From the NCBI GenBank assembly GCA_030062745.1, contig CP099842.1:1922001-1986000 (forward strand): a stretch of 64,000 bases of DNA, read 5' to 3'. How positions within the stretch are numbered: the stretch's first letter is position 1; every line of letters starts with the position of its first letter. Shown here piece by piece: positions 34,601 to 46,600 of this stretch. This DNA comes from Capitulum mitella (taxonomy: Eukaryota > Arthropoda > Thecostraca > Pollicipedomorpha > Pollicipedidae). The notes under the pieces were generated by a model, which ran no database searches, was not told where the DNA came from, and saw only the letters and a program-made list of their open reading frames with translations. Position numbers and translations under genes: made by a program.

Positions 34601-37600
34601 ACCTGGAGAAGAGCTTCCGGCCGCAGAACAACAACTGCACGGAACGGCGTGTCGAAGACAGGCTGGCCTGCGAGAGGAATGTGAGCGAACGACAACTTCA
34701 AAATCCGTCCGTCGTCTCAGGACTGGGTCTGACGAAAAGCACTTAAGTAATCGTGGTTATATTTCCCAGCTCGGTATACGTCTTGCTCGGGACTTGCTGC
34801 GATATTAGTGTGTTAACCACGACCCAGCTGTTGCGCTGAATTGGCCGCCAGCGATCGCCGGAACTTCTCTCTTGCTTTGAACTCACGGGAGGATTTTACA
34901 TATCTCCGGTTGCGCGGTCTCCTGCCGCCGGAGTTCTGAGGCCGATCTCCGTCGGTTCAGACGGCTGACAGTCTCCTGTGGGCGGAGTTCTGAGGCCGAT
35001 CTCCGCCGGTTCAGACGGCTGACAGTCTCCTGTGGGCGGAGTTCTGAGGCCGATCTCCGTCGGTTCAGACGGCTGACAGTCTCCTGTGGGCGGAGTTCTG
35101 CGGCCGATCTCCGCCGGTTCAGACGGCTGACAGTCTCCCGTGGGAGGAGTTCTGCGGCCGATCTCCGTCGGTTGAGACGGCTGACAGTCTCCTGTGGGCG
35201 GAGTTGTGCGGCCGATCTCCGTCGGTTGAGCCGGCTGACCGTCTCCCGTCGGCAGGTGCCTGGATTCGGAAAGCCAGGTGTGCCGTTCGGCCTCGTACAA
35301 CTCGGTCAACCAGACGTGCTACATGTGCCCCATCACGTGGCGCTCGGCTCCTGCGCTCTTCATGGACAAGGCCGGCGAGGAGTACATCGAAAACATGTGC
35401 CTCGAGAGTAAGTATTTTGGGGGAACGGCAGGAGAACCGGCATCAAGGTCGGTATTACAGAGCACCATGGATAAGTATGGAGTGCACATTATGATCTAGT
35501 GGAAATATGCAAACGGAAGTCCTAATATGACGAAGTGTCATGGTATATGAAAACTTGTCTGGGCCATTTGCCCACAGGAATAAAGAATCATAGCAGAGAC
35601 AGTCCAATTTATTCCTTTTCCACGATGCAGTCGTGGCCGCCTTGAACGACTCGGCAGAAAGTAAACAATTGTGACGCTTGTAGACACGTAAAGTTAACTC
35701 TGAATATTTACCATGCAAAGAGTTTGCACAGAGGAACAACCCAGGACAGTGGTACTCATTAAGTTGTCCATTCGATGCTTTTGGAGCAGTAAAGGTAGAA
35801 CGAGTAAAGCATCATGGTAAAGTTCTCGTCGTGAAGGTGAGTGCACGAAAAAGTGTTAAAAACCCGTCACTGTGTAAATGTACTTCACTGTAAATAATAC
35901 GTCACGGAGACTCTGTGTGTGTTGTGTTTGCTCCCTGCGCTTCTTCTCATTCAGCAGACGAGCCTGCATGTTTTGTTTTGCCATTTAACTCCGCTGAGCA
36001 CTTGACTTGGTTTCCACGTGAGTAGAAGTGTTGGCTGACACCGGCTTGTTATGTTCCGTTGCGCTCTCCTGCCGTCGGCCATTTTCTGCCGGTCCCGCTT
36101 CGCTGTACAGGCACCCGCCGCCGCGCCCGTCGACGACCGCGCCTCCACTTCCTGATGCTAACGCCGCTCACCCTGACCAGCCATGTCCATCACAGAGTCG
36201 CGCCGATGCGAGCGGCCCGACCACCTCATCTTCGTCGAGGAGGCCAACCGGTCGCTGCGCACGCCCAACAAGCCGACCCGGATCCGCGACCTTACCGTCA
36301 GCCAGTGCAAGACGCAGTGCGCCGAGCACCCGCAGTGAGTGGCCCGGCCACCCGCCGGTCCCGTCCGGTCCGGCGACCGCCGGTCCGGTCCGGTCCGGCG
36401 ACCTCCGGTCCCGTCCGGTCCGGCGACCGCCGGTCCCGTCCGGTCCGGCGGCCACCGACAGGGCCGCCGAGGTCCGCACGGGAGGAGACGCTGGCGGTCT
36501 GACCGCTACAGCCCTTATATTTATTGAGTTTTTACCCGAATCGCTATGATGTAATATGGAAAGATAACATTCACTTCTGGCTTATTGTTTTTATAACTGT
36601 TGTCATTTTTGCATCAATTTTTAATATTGGCGGTATCATGTGATTTAGTCTTGTGACATAACCGACTTCTCGTTTCCAAACCTGAATCCATGTCCAGCAG
36701 AATGTCAAAGATGTGGGGACTTTTGAAAGACGGTAACGTATTAAACATAAAACAATCATAGTAAGAACACCATCAAAATATTTTCTTATTACGATGGAGT
36801 TATATCACGCCAGTAGACTGGTTGGAAATCGTGATATCCCCGGGGTCGGTCTGCGGTGAGCGCCACACACCGCTTATACTCATCTCGGTGGCCGTCTCAG
36901 GATCTTCTGCCGCGCGCTCGAGTACAAGCCCCTGAACAACAAGACGGGCGACTGCTACCTGCTGGAGGACGACAGTCTGAGCGTGTCTCCGGAAACCAGG
37001 GGCGCCGACAGCCGCGACGACACCAATCTCATGGAGCTCATGTGCCTCGACCACGGTGAGTCTCAGCTCTGGTGGAGCTCCTGCGTCTCGACCACGGTGA
37101 GTTTCAGCTCTGGTGCGGTTCCTGCGTCTCATCCGCGGTGAGTTTCAGATCTGGTGGGGCTCCTGCGTCTCGACCGGGGTGGGTTTCGACTGTGGCAGAG
37201 CTCGTGTCTCGATCTCATGGCAAGAGTCGCGACTGGTGGATCTCGTGATCACGGATGACGGACTAGTTTCAGCTGCGATGGCGCTCACAGTTTGGAATCA
37301 CAGCGGTCACTGAGCGTCGACAGCAGCCCGTTTATAAAGCAAAAAAGCGTTTGCTCAGTTCAGTTCAGCTCAGTTCAGTTTATTTACGAATCATTCCAAC
37401 GCGTGGATTATTGTTCGATTCGAGTTACTTCAGAGCAGCACATGCGCGATAGTCATCAGATAAAACTAGGCAGCCAGACACGTCAAGGTATAGAAGATAG
37501 TTCGTCAGGTTTGCGTACAAGCTCTCTACGGGTTCGAGAGGGCGGTGATGTCCGGCGGCAGGTGGTTCCAGGACGAGACCGCGCGGTACGAAACAGCTCT

Positions 37601-40600
37601 GCCTTCACAATAGAATACTCCCCGCTCTCACTTTTTTGGGGAGCCCGTAGGTTCACTGACCTGTGAAATTCGCTGCTCGGCCAGCCCAGCTGGGACGGTG
37701 CGCAGCACCACCCGCTGCCGCCGCGGCTGGGAGCTCTCTCAGAGCGGCGCTGGTCGGTTTCCAGTGATGCAGCAGATGCAGTCGGACCGGACCGGCGGCG
37801 GCAGGAACGCCGACGGCGGGGACGGAGTCGGCGGCCGACGCCCGGGCGCCGGAGGCGACGACCAGACCTTCTTCAGGTGAGCCGGGCGACGACCAGACCT
37901 TCTTCAGGTGAGCCGGGCGACGGCCGACCCGGTCCGAGGAGCTGTGGGACGCGGTCTGTCGGGCTGGGGTGAAGACTCGCGCGCTATGGCAGTACGGGTT
38001 TTAACAGCAGGAACGGCAGTGCCCGTTAATCTTAATGCATAGTACTAAGATTAACGATTACAGGAGTTATCTCTAAAGCGAAGTCCTCCAAAGTCCGACC
38101 ATCTCGCTCCTCTGATGACGTGCTGCACAGCCGCAATGTTACACCATTATCTAAAACATACATGTGGTCGGATTTCACCGGATACACAATCGACTGAACG
38201 CATTGCAGGACCAGCCGCCTGCGTCCCAGGCCGTGTCTCCACCAGTCTTGCGGCTGGGGCGTGCTCGCCGCTCAGTGGTCCCGGTTCCCCGCTGACCAGT
38301 GCCGTGCCCGGCAGGGAGGGCCTGCACCGGGAGGCCGACCGCGAGTACGTGACGGCATTCCGCCGCTACAGCCGCAACCGGCTGGAGGGCGCCGAAGTCT
38401 TGAACCAGATACCGGACATGTCCGCCAGGATGTGCATGCTGGCCTGCCTGCAGACCCCAGGGTAGGCTACACCGAGCACGCGGCGTGCGCCGATGGCCAT
38501 TCGGCCGCGGCTTAATGGTGGAGCTAGGTGCAGGAGAGATGACAAGATGCGCATATACTCGCTTCACGTTTTCCCGCAGTAGCTCAGGGCTACAGGAGTT
38601 ATCTCTGATGCTGCGATATGTCGATTTTTCTCTCAGGCCGACCGCCTGCGGTGTGCCTGTTTACATTGTTGCAAATATCTGCCTGCACGAAGTAAGAAGT
38701 TCAGTGCTTTCTTTGAATCTCATGCCAGTCGACGCCATAGGCCCCAGACTCTTATTGTCCCGATTCCGAGGTTTATATTAGCCGGTTTTCAGTTGCTAGA
38801 AGAGTGTCGAATACTCAGTCGCCTTTCCTCGACGAACGGCAGGTGCCAGGCGATGACGTACAGCAAACGGTTCTCCATGTGCGAGCTGTACCGGCAGAAG
38901 GACGGACAAAGAGGCTCCCGCCTGGTCTACCACGACGACTACGACTACTACGAGAACCTGCTGGGAAGTAAGATCCGCCGTCCGTCCTCCGCTCGAACCT
39001 TATAAGCCTGTCACTTCGATCAACAGGGTGGTCGGTGAACTGGAAATACTGGCAATGGCTGTGGCACTACATGGAATGTCACAAAAATCTTACGTTTATT
39101 TGAGCACCAACAACCACGTAAGGAGGATGACTGGGTGACGTTTGAATGAATAACGGAAAGCTTACGGTTGCACTGCATGATGTTTTCCTATTTTTGCGAA
39201 CTCGGTTTATTTCAACCGGGATAAAGCCTTGTATAACTATTTCGACTCTGTGACTGCCCTATGACCTTTGAGATTTTCTTCTGGTGCTCTGCGTGCACTC
39301 ATCCCAGACTCTGCGTTACGGATTTCCCCCAGTTGAATACGGAAAATCTTGCATAACGCATCTTTAGTCCTGGGTACAGATTGCCTTGAGATTTGGTGGC
39401 TGCTATGTCCCAACTTTAAGGACTGCATGGCTCTAGGGTACCCATGCAGTGCGGAGCATACTTCGTAGTGCGACACATCACATTAACCCAAACAGCAAGC
39501 CAGTCCAACTAATCGAAGCAAAGGTTTCCCACGAGAGGCCATCGGAATCAAAATCTTACCTCCTAGATTTGCTTATTTTGAAGCGTACTGCGCGTCGTGA
39601 CGTCAGTGGCATGGCGTCGGCAACCGCAGAAGTCGCTCTTTCTGCAGGGCGGCATAAAAAAACGATGTAGCATGCGCAGAATAAGTCTCTATGCAAAAAA
39701 ACTTGAACATGAATGAATCTTTATGCGGAAAGAAGCCTTGGCACGAAAAGCTTTCGAGAGACTTCACCACTGTTCTCGTGATGAGCCGATGGTTTGTTGT
39801 AGGAAAGTACGATTTCCTGTACAAGTCTTAGGCCTTTGCTGGGAAACATTATTATCATAGACGAATCAGCCGAGAAATAGGCCGAGACCGAAGTATAGCC
39901 GAGTTAGAGTCTCAGCTGACAAGAACAGTGCGCAAAATGAACGATCTCGAAACTTCTGTTATTCTGTTTTGATCTGTCCCTTCAAGTTCCAGAAAGCAAA
40001 CGTTAACTTCTGGCGGTCCCACCTATCTGACCGATAAGTCAGCCGTTGATCAGCTATCCGCACTACTTTTGGGAACTGGGAAGGAACGGATTATCGGGCC
40101 CTTGACGACATTAAATAGACAATCCGAAGCCGGACTTGACGCCAGGACGTCGTATCGGACACTGGATCTGACACCGGACAGAAGACCGGTCACCGTATTG
40201 GGCACCGTGCCGGATATCGTACCGGCCACCGAACCGGACACCGGACACCGGATCTGACGCCGGACCAGACACCGGATCTGACACCGGACCTGACACCGGG
40301 CCGAACACCGGACCAGACACCGCACCGGACACGTGGCCGCACACCTCCCCGGAAACAGACACGGGACCGCGGACCAGACACCGGCCCGGACGCGCGACCG
40401 TGACGTCGCTTTGCGCTCCCCAGATAACTACTTCGGCCGCGGCGGCCGCTTCGGAGGCGGCGGCGGTTACTATGGCGACGGACGTGGCGGCGGCGGCGGC
40501 GGCGGCGGCTACTACATTGGCGGCGGCGGCGGCGGCAGCGGCGGTTATTATGGTGGTGGCGGCGGCAGCTACTATTCGGACGGAAGAGGTCGCGGAGGCG

Positions 40601-43600
40601 GCGGCTACTACAGCGGAGGTCGCGGTTCCTATGACTCAAGAGGTACCTTTGGCGGGGGCGGCGGCGGCTTCTCTGGCGGACGGGGCCAGTTTAGCGGCGG
40701 CCCTGGTGGCGGAGGCTTCGGAGGCCCCGCCGGCGGCCTGGGCGGCCCGGCCGGCGGCGGCTTCGGTGGCAGCGGCCCACGAGGCTCGTTCGGGGGCGGT
40801 GGCGGCGGCATCTCAGGGGCTGGTGGCGGCGGTCCGGCTGGGGGCGACAGGCCGCTGGGAGGTGGCGGGCCGCCCGGCGAGAACACCGTGGGCGTGGACG
40901 TGCCGCCACCAAAGCCGACGGTCATCCTCGTCAGCGAGGGCGGCGAGGATCCGGATGCCAGTCCGCCGCCGTCGCGCGGCGGCGGCGGCTTCGGCGGCGG
41001 TGGCGGCGGCTTCGGCGGCGGTGGCGGCGGCTTCGGCGGCGGTGGCGGCGGTTTCGGCGGCGGTGGCGGCGGCTTTCGGCGGCCGGGGTGGCGGCGGCGG
41101 TTTCGGCGGTGGCGGCGGTGGCGGCTCCTGGAGTGGCGGCGGCGGCGGCGGCTCATGGAACCGTGGTCCGGCAGACGGCTGGTCGTCCGGCGGCACGACG
41201 GTGTTCCGGCCCGGCGGCGGCAGGTCGCGCGTCATCTCCCCCGGCGGCGGCTGGGACAGCTGGGACTACGACCGGCGAGGCGGCGCAGGTGCGCACCGGT
41301 TTGTGTCTCGCGCTGGTGAAGGGGACGGCTTGGAGGCGGACGCGGCCGGCTCGGGCGACGGACGCCCGGCCGAGCCGGACGGCGCCGCTCTGCAGCGGCC
41401 CGCCGACGCCAGCAACGGCACCGGACACGCCGGCGACGCACCGCCCACCGCCAGGGAGCTAGGTACACGCTGCATGCGGACGGCGCATGCGCGCGCGGAG
41501 ACGCCCGAATCCCTGTCTGGACGGCGGCACGGTCGGCCGAGGCGGCCGGCGGCCAGGCCCCGCCGCGGCGCTCGCCTGGGACGCCAGTAGTTCGAACAGA
41601 ATCGTCGCGCTCTCCTGACCACCGGACTGGCGGCGCCGCGCGCGCCCACCCCGCAGTTGATCTCACGCATTCGTGCCATAGTCGGAGCGGTTCTAGTCGG
41701 GTCGACTTGCATCTGCCGCGTCCGGCGTCGGCCCGGAGCCCCGGAGCCGACGGGCACGGACTGAGGCGGCCGAGGACACCTCCCCGCAGAACGGAATGCG
41801 CCCGGATTGGTCATCCAGCGTGGGAACGGAACGCCGGGGCATGGTGGTGTGGCAGAACGCCTTGGACGGACTCGTATCGCATGCCTACTTATGCCTGAGC
41901 CTGCACGTTGAATGTGTTTCAGTTCGACTGCATCAATTGAGCTTGCACGTGCAATCACGTCGTTCCTGTAGTCAAGTGCTTACAAAGTAGGTGTTTGCTC
42001 TTCGGAACACTTATCTTTCGTTTAAAAACTTAAATGTTGCTTTCATATAACGTACAGTCTCATAGCGTCTCATAACGTCTCAGGCGTACATGATAAATGT
42101 TTTTCGTAGACGTGCAGCTTTGCTTTTCACGCCGCTTTGGGTCGGTGAACCATTCCGCTTAACCGCACAGCCTGAATCCAGTGCCAGCTCGGCCTCTGAC
42201 CTTGCCCCGCGGCTGCCAGGCGGCTCCGGCTACTACGGCGGCTCCCGCGGCGGCGGCTACGACAACCGCTACGACGACAGGCGCGGCAGCTTCGGCGGCG
42301 GCGGCGGCGGCGGCTTCGGCGGCGGCGGCTTCGGCGGCGGCTTCAGCGGCGGCGGCGGACGCTTCGGCGGCGGCGGCGGACGCTTCGGCGGCGGCTTCGG
42401 CGGCGGCGGCGGACGCTTCGGCGGCGGCGGCGGACGCTTCGGCGGCGGCTTCGGCGGCGGCGGCGGCCGGGCGCGCAGCTGTTACGAGGACCGGTTCACG
42501 CTGAAGGAGACCGGCCGGCGCCTGCGTGCCGAACACACCAGCGAACGCATGTCCGTCTCCTCCCTCAGCCAGTGCGAGGATGAGTGCATGCGCAACACCA
42601 AGTTTGTCTGCAAGTCCTTCTCCTACAGATACAGGTACCGTTGGGTCTTTGATACTGAGAGCCCGCATACTGTCTTTTCTTCTTCGGCTTATGTGTTTTA
42701 GATCATTAGCTTTAAGACAAACAAAGTTTGACATGCAAAAGTTGATAAAAATAATAATTACGGCTAAAATTTACTAGACCTGTACTAAAGCAACAAACCT
42801 AAAACCCGTGGCTCTGAAGCGGCTACGGGCTGCGCTGTAGGTCACATGGCTAAAGCTTAGACATCAGATGGAACTTCGCAATTTCGAAAAACAAGCCTTC
42901 TGTAACCACGAACGACTCTCTTCTTTCCAGCTCGTCCGGTTCGAGCGCCTCTTTGGACAACTGCGAGCTGAGCGAATACGACTCTCGCGACTCGCGAGAG
43001 TCGCATCAAAACATCATAGACGGCGACTTCGAGATGGACCGCGACTACGACTACTACGAGCGCTCCCGGATCGAGGACTGCGTTGACCGCGAGGTCGGAA
43101 GACCCGGCCCGGTCGGCGGCGGCGGCGGAGGGTTCGGCGGCGGCGGCGGCAGCTTCGGCGGCGGCGGCGGCGGCTTCGGCGGCGGTGGCGGCTTCGGGGG
43201 AGGCGGCAGCTTCGGAGGCGGAGGAGGCGGCTTCGGAAGCGGCGGCTTTGTCGGCGGCGGTGGCGGCTTCTCCGAGGGAGGCTTCATCAGCACCGACGGA
43301 GGCGATGGTGAGTGACTGCTGGATGACCCGCGTGCAGAGGCGTCTCCGAAGGTGCGCCCCGTGTCGTATTAAACAGGCGCTGAATTCAGCTTCGTGCGAC
43401 TTTTTGGCTCCGAGAACGAAAAGCCCACTCGCTCCACGGCACGGACGTTGCTACGACGGCGGCGGCCGGCCACTGCGACCTCCCGGCCTCCCGACTGAGC
43501 GCGCTTCCGTCCGACCGCCAGTGACGGCCACCTGCGACGAGAACGGCATGGAGCTGACCCTGCAGGCCAACGCGCCCTTCTACGGCCGCATCTACACGTA

Positions 43601-46600
43601 CCGGCACTACGACCAGTGCAGCGTGGTGGGCCGCGGCGACCGCGTCCTGTCGCTCCGCATCACCGCCGACGGCGGGTTCCCCGCCTGCGGCACTCAGCGG
43701 GTAGGTGCTGGTCCTTCCGGCACCAGGGATCTGCGGGTAAGTGTCGGTCCGTCGGACCTGCGGCCTCGGCGTGGTGGTGCTGGTCCGCCGGGCTTGCGGC
43801 ACGCGGCGTGCTGGTGGCGGTCTGCCCAGGCTTCGGTATCCGACGGTAGGTGCTGGTTTGGGACTCGTGTGAATTTGCGAAACGCTCGCCAACAGCAGCC
43901 AGAAGGTAGTATTCTTCTCGCGTCACTGCCGGTGTACATTGCCCGAAGCAGAGCTTTTCGCCTTGTAAATACAGCGCGAAACATGTGTATAAAAACGATG
44001 CATTTTTTGGCGTGATTCAAGAAATGAAAAGCCTCTTTACCATCCCAGTCCGCCCCTCACCTAATCATGCCTGCCCTGTAGTACGGGGACGTGATGCAGA
44101 ACATCGTGGTCGTCCAGTTCAGCGAGTACGTGCAGACCAACTTCGACAAGCGCTACAACCTGACCTGCTACTTCCAAGGCCCCGGCGAGGCGGTTGTTAC
44201 ATCCGGCTACATCGCAGCCAGGTGAGAGGCAGGACGAGTACCTCGGATCTGGCCATGTCCCGCAGGGAACCCGGTGACCGGATAAAGGAGAAAATGTCCT
44301 CTGAAAGGCGGAAATAATTGCTGTTTGTGTGTGTGTTCATTTGCTTGTCCGTTTTTGTTTTTGACGCCCCATCTTCGTCGCTGTAAATGCATTAGGATCG
44401 TTGTAGAGTATCATTATCGCTACTTGTGTATCGTTACTTATCGTCATATCGTTACTTGTAGAGTATCATAACCTCGAGACCTCTCGGCCGTGTGTTGCGG
44501 AATCATGGCGCTGCAGCGAACGGCCAGAACAGCAACAGCGACACTATGGCGTGCCGGCTCACCGCCACTCCCCGCAGCATCACTAATCCACGTGACATGG
44601 CTGTCCGCAGTCCGGGCCAGCTGACGCCGATCATCGACCTGCCGGCGCGCGAAGTGCTCGACTCGCGCGTGCGTCTGGCGATCTTGTACCAGGGCCGGCC
44701 GACCACCACCATCGCCGTGGGCGACCCGCTGACGTTCCGGCTGGAGACCCAGTCCGGCTCGAACCTGGTCACCGACATCTTCGCCACGAACGTGATCGCC
44801 CGCGACCCGTACACAGGCCGCTCCGTCGAGCTCATCGACCGACACGGGTGCGCGCTGCCCGCACGGGCCCGCGGCGCGCCAGGTCGTCGAGGTTCAGCGG
44901 GGTGTCGAAGGGAAATCGGTCACGATGTCCTCGCGAGTTCAAGGTGTTCTTACCAGCTGCAGGCATCTTTTCCGCTATCGTGGTGACCTCCAGGACTTGG
45001 CGTGTCGTTACTCAAACCAAATCTGAAACGCCTGGGGCGCGACAAGTACGGTGCGAATAACGCTCGCATTTGCGTGTGAGGACGGCGTGTTCCGGGCGCG
45101 GCTGTTGTACTGACGAATCTCCGGCCGCCGCCGCAGCTGCCCGACCGACCCGAGGCTATTCCCCGGCCTGGACCTGGCCCGCGACGGCAACGGCCTGGAG
45201 GCCCGCTTCAGCGCCTTCAAGATCCCCCAGTCCAACTACCTGCTGTTCGAGGCGACCGTCAGACCGTGCCGCCAGCGCTGCCGACCGGTGAGCGCCTTCA
45301 CCCCTCCGCCGCTCTTCCTCGCTCAGGGGATCTTCCGAACCAGGGCCTGCAGTGCGCCTCAGGCGCCGGACACTGACGCGAGTCCACTCCGCCGGGTCTC
45401 CGGCCGTTCACAGTTTGGCTCCGTTGGGTCAGAGTCCTGCCGGTGAAGCGGACGCCGATCGGCCGCTCTCGCCTCCCCGGCCGGCGCCGTGGACGGCCTC
45501 TGACGGCGGCCGTCTCCCCCGCAGGCGACGTGCGCCGTGGACGGCCGCGAGGAGGTGTCGTTCGGCCGGCGGCGGCGGCGCGCACTGCCCGAGAACGCCA
45601 CCGAGGAGCTGCCGCTGCCGGACCCGGCCGACGAGCCTGTCGAGCCGCAGGACGAGGAGCTTGGGCCCGACCTGGACCCGGAGCACAGCGAGGAGTATGT
45701 CAAGCGGCTGATGAGCGTGAGTACGGCGACTGGGCGGACTCCGAACGGCCCGCGCGACGACAGACAGCGCCCGGCAGGGGGAACGAGGCGCGGCCGGGAG
45801 AGGGGATGTTGAAAATTGCGAGTGGAAATGTGACAGTGGATCGATCAGATTGCGAGAATGGACGTCACGGGTCAACCAAAACGATGTGCTTTGCGCGGTT
45901 AAACATCAAGAACAAAATAGCGTCAACCCTTCGAAATATCCTTGTTAAAAATTGGCATTTCAGCGTCGTTTTGACCGGCGCAACAGTTCCAGTTCAGTGT
46001 TATTACACCACATCAGGCGGCCAAATCCTGAACAGCGCGGCTCTGCCGTTCGCATCTGACCCGTGACCTTGCCCCGCCAGGTCTTCTACACCCGCGACGA
46101 GCTGGCCGCCGAGGAGATGAAGGTCAAGAAGGACGTCTGCATCTCGTCGGCCGAGTACTACGGCCTGCTGGCCACGATGGTGGTGCTGATGCTGCTGATG
46201 CTGCTGGGCGCCGGCCTGGCCGGGCTCTGGTTCCGCCGGAGCCGGCTGCTGGCCTACAAGAACCAGGACGCCGACATGACCTCGCCGCTGCCCCGCGCCT
46301 TCGCCGCGCCCGGCGCCGGCAAGAACACATTCTCCTTCCTGCACGGAAAACGGTACGCCCGAGGAGGGTTCTGCCCGGGCTGTTGGACGTTGTAAAAGGC
46401 GTTGCATTGTAGTGCATTTCTGTTTTTACGGTTTTCCATCGTGGTGGTGGCTGTACCGCCACGAGCCATTTAGTTAAGCAGTGAGCAGTTAGTCACTACG
46501 GGCATACAGAATCAAGCGTTTATCGCATCGTAGCATATCATCATCTAGTTCACGTTACGCAGAAATGAAACGTTTCTTTTTAAACAGCGATACGGAACCG

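Larger units (their letters stand above)
22362..34662. repeat. Copy 2 of the 12.3-kb duplicated block
   Basis: This is the partner of 1-12301. It continues without a gap into the rest of the nompA-like gene, so it is treated as the primary copy. The coordinate offset is 22361 at both ends but reaches about 22500 in the middle, so insertions and deletions in the two copies happen to cancel. Confidence 0.9.

Noticed and set aside
1-34662. True recent segmental duplication producing a second nompA-like gene
   Set aside because: Not excluded, but the exact 500-N gap, the break inside an exon and the allele-like divergence make a haplotig more likely.
34896-35309. 137-codon minus-strand frame of 18-residue repeats
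   Set aside because: It exists because a 54-bp minisatellite is a multiple of three. The region is an intron of the plus-strand gene, and only the repeat keeps the frame open.
36357-36456. CRISPR-like array
   Set aside because: The units are contiguous 25-bp repeats without spacers, in a eukaryotic intron.
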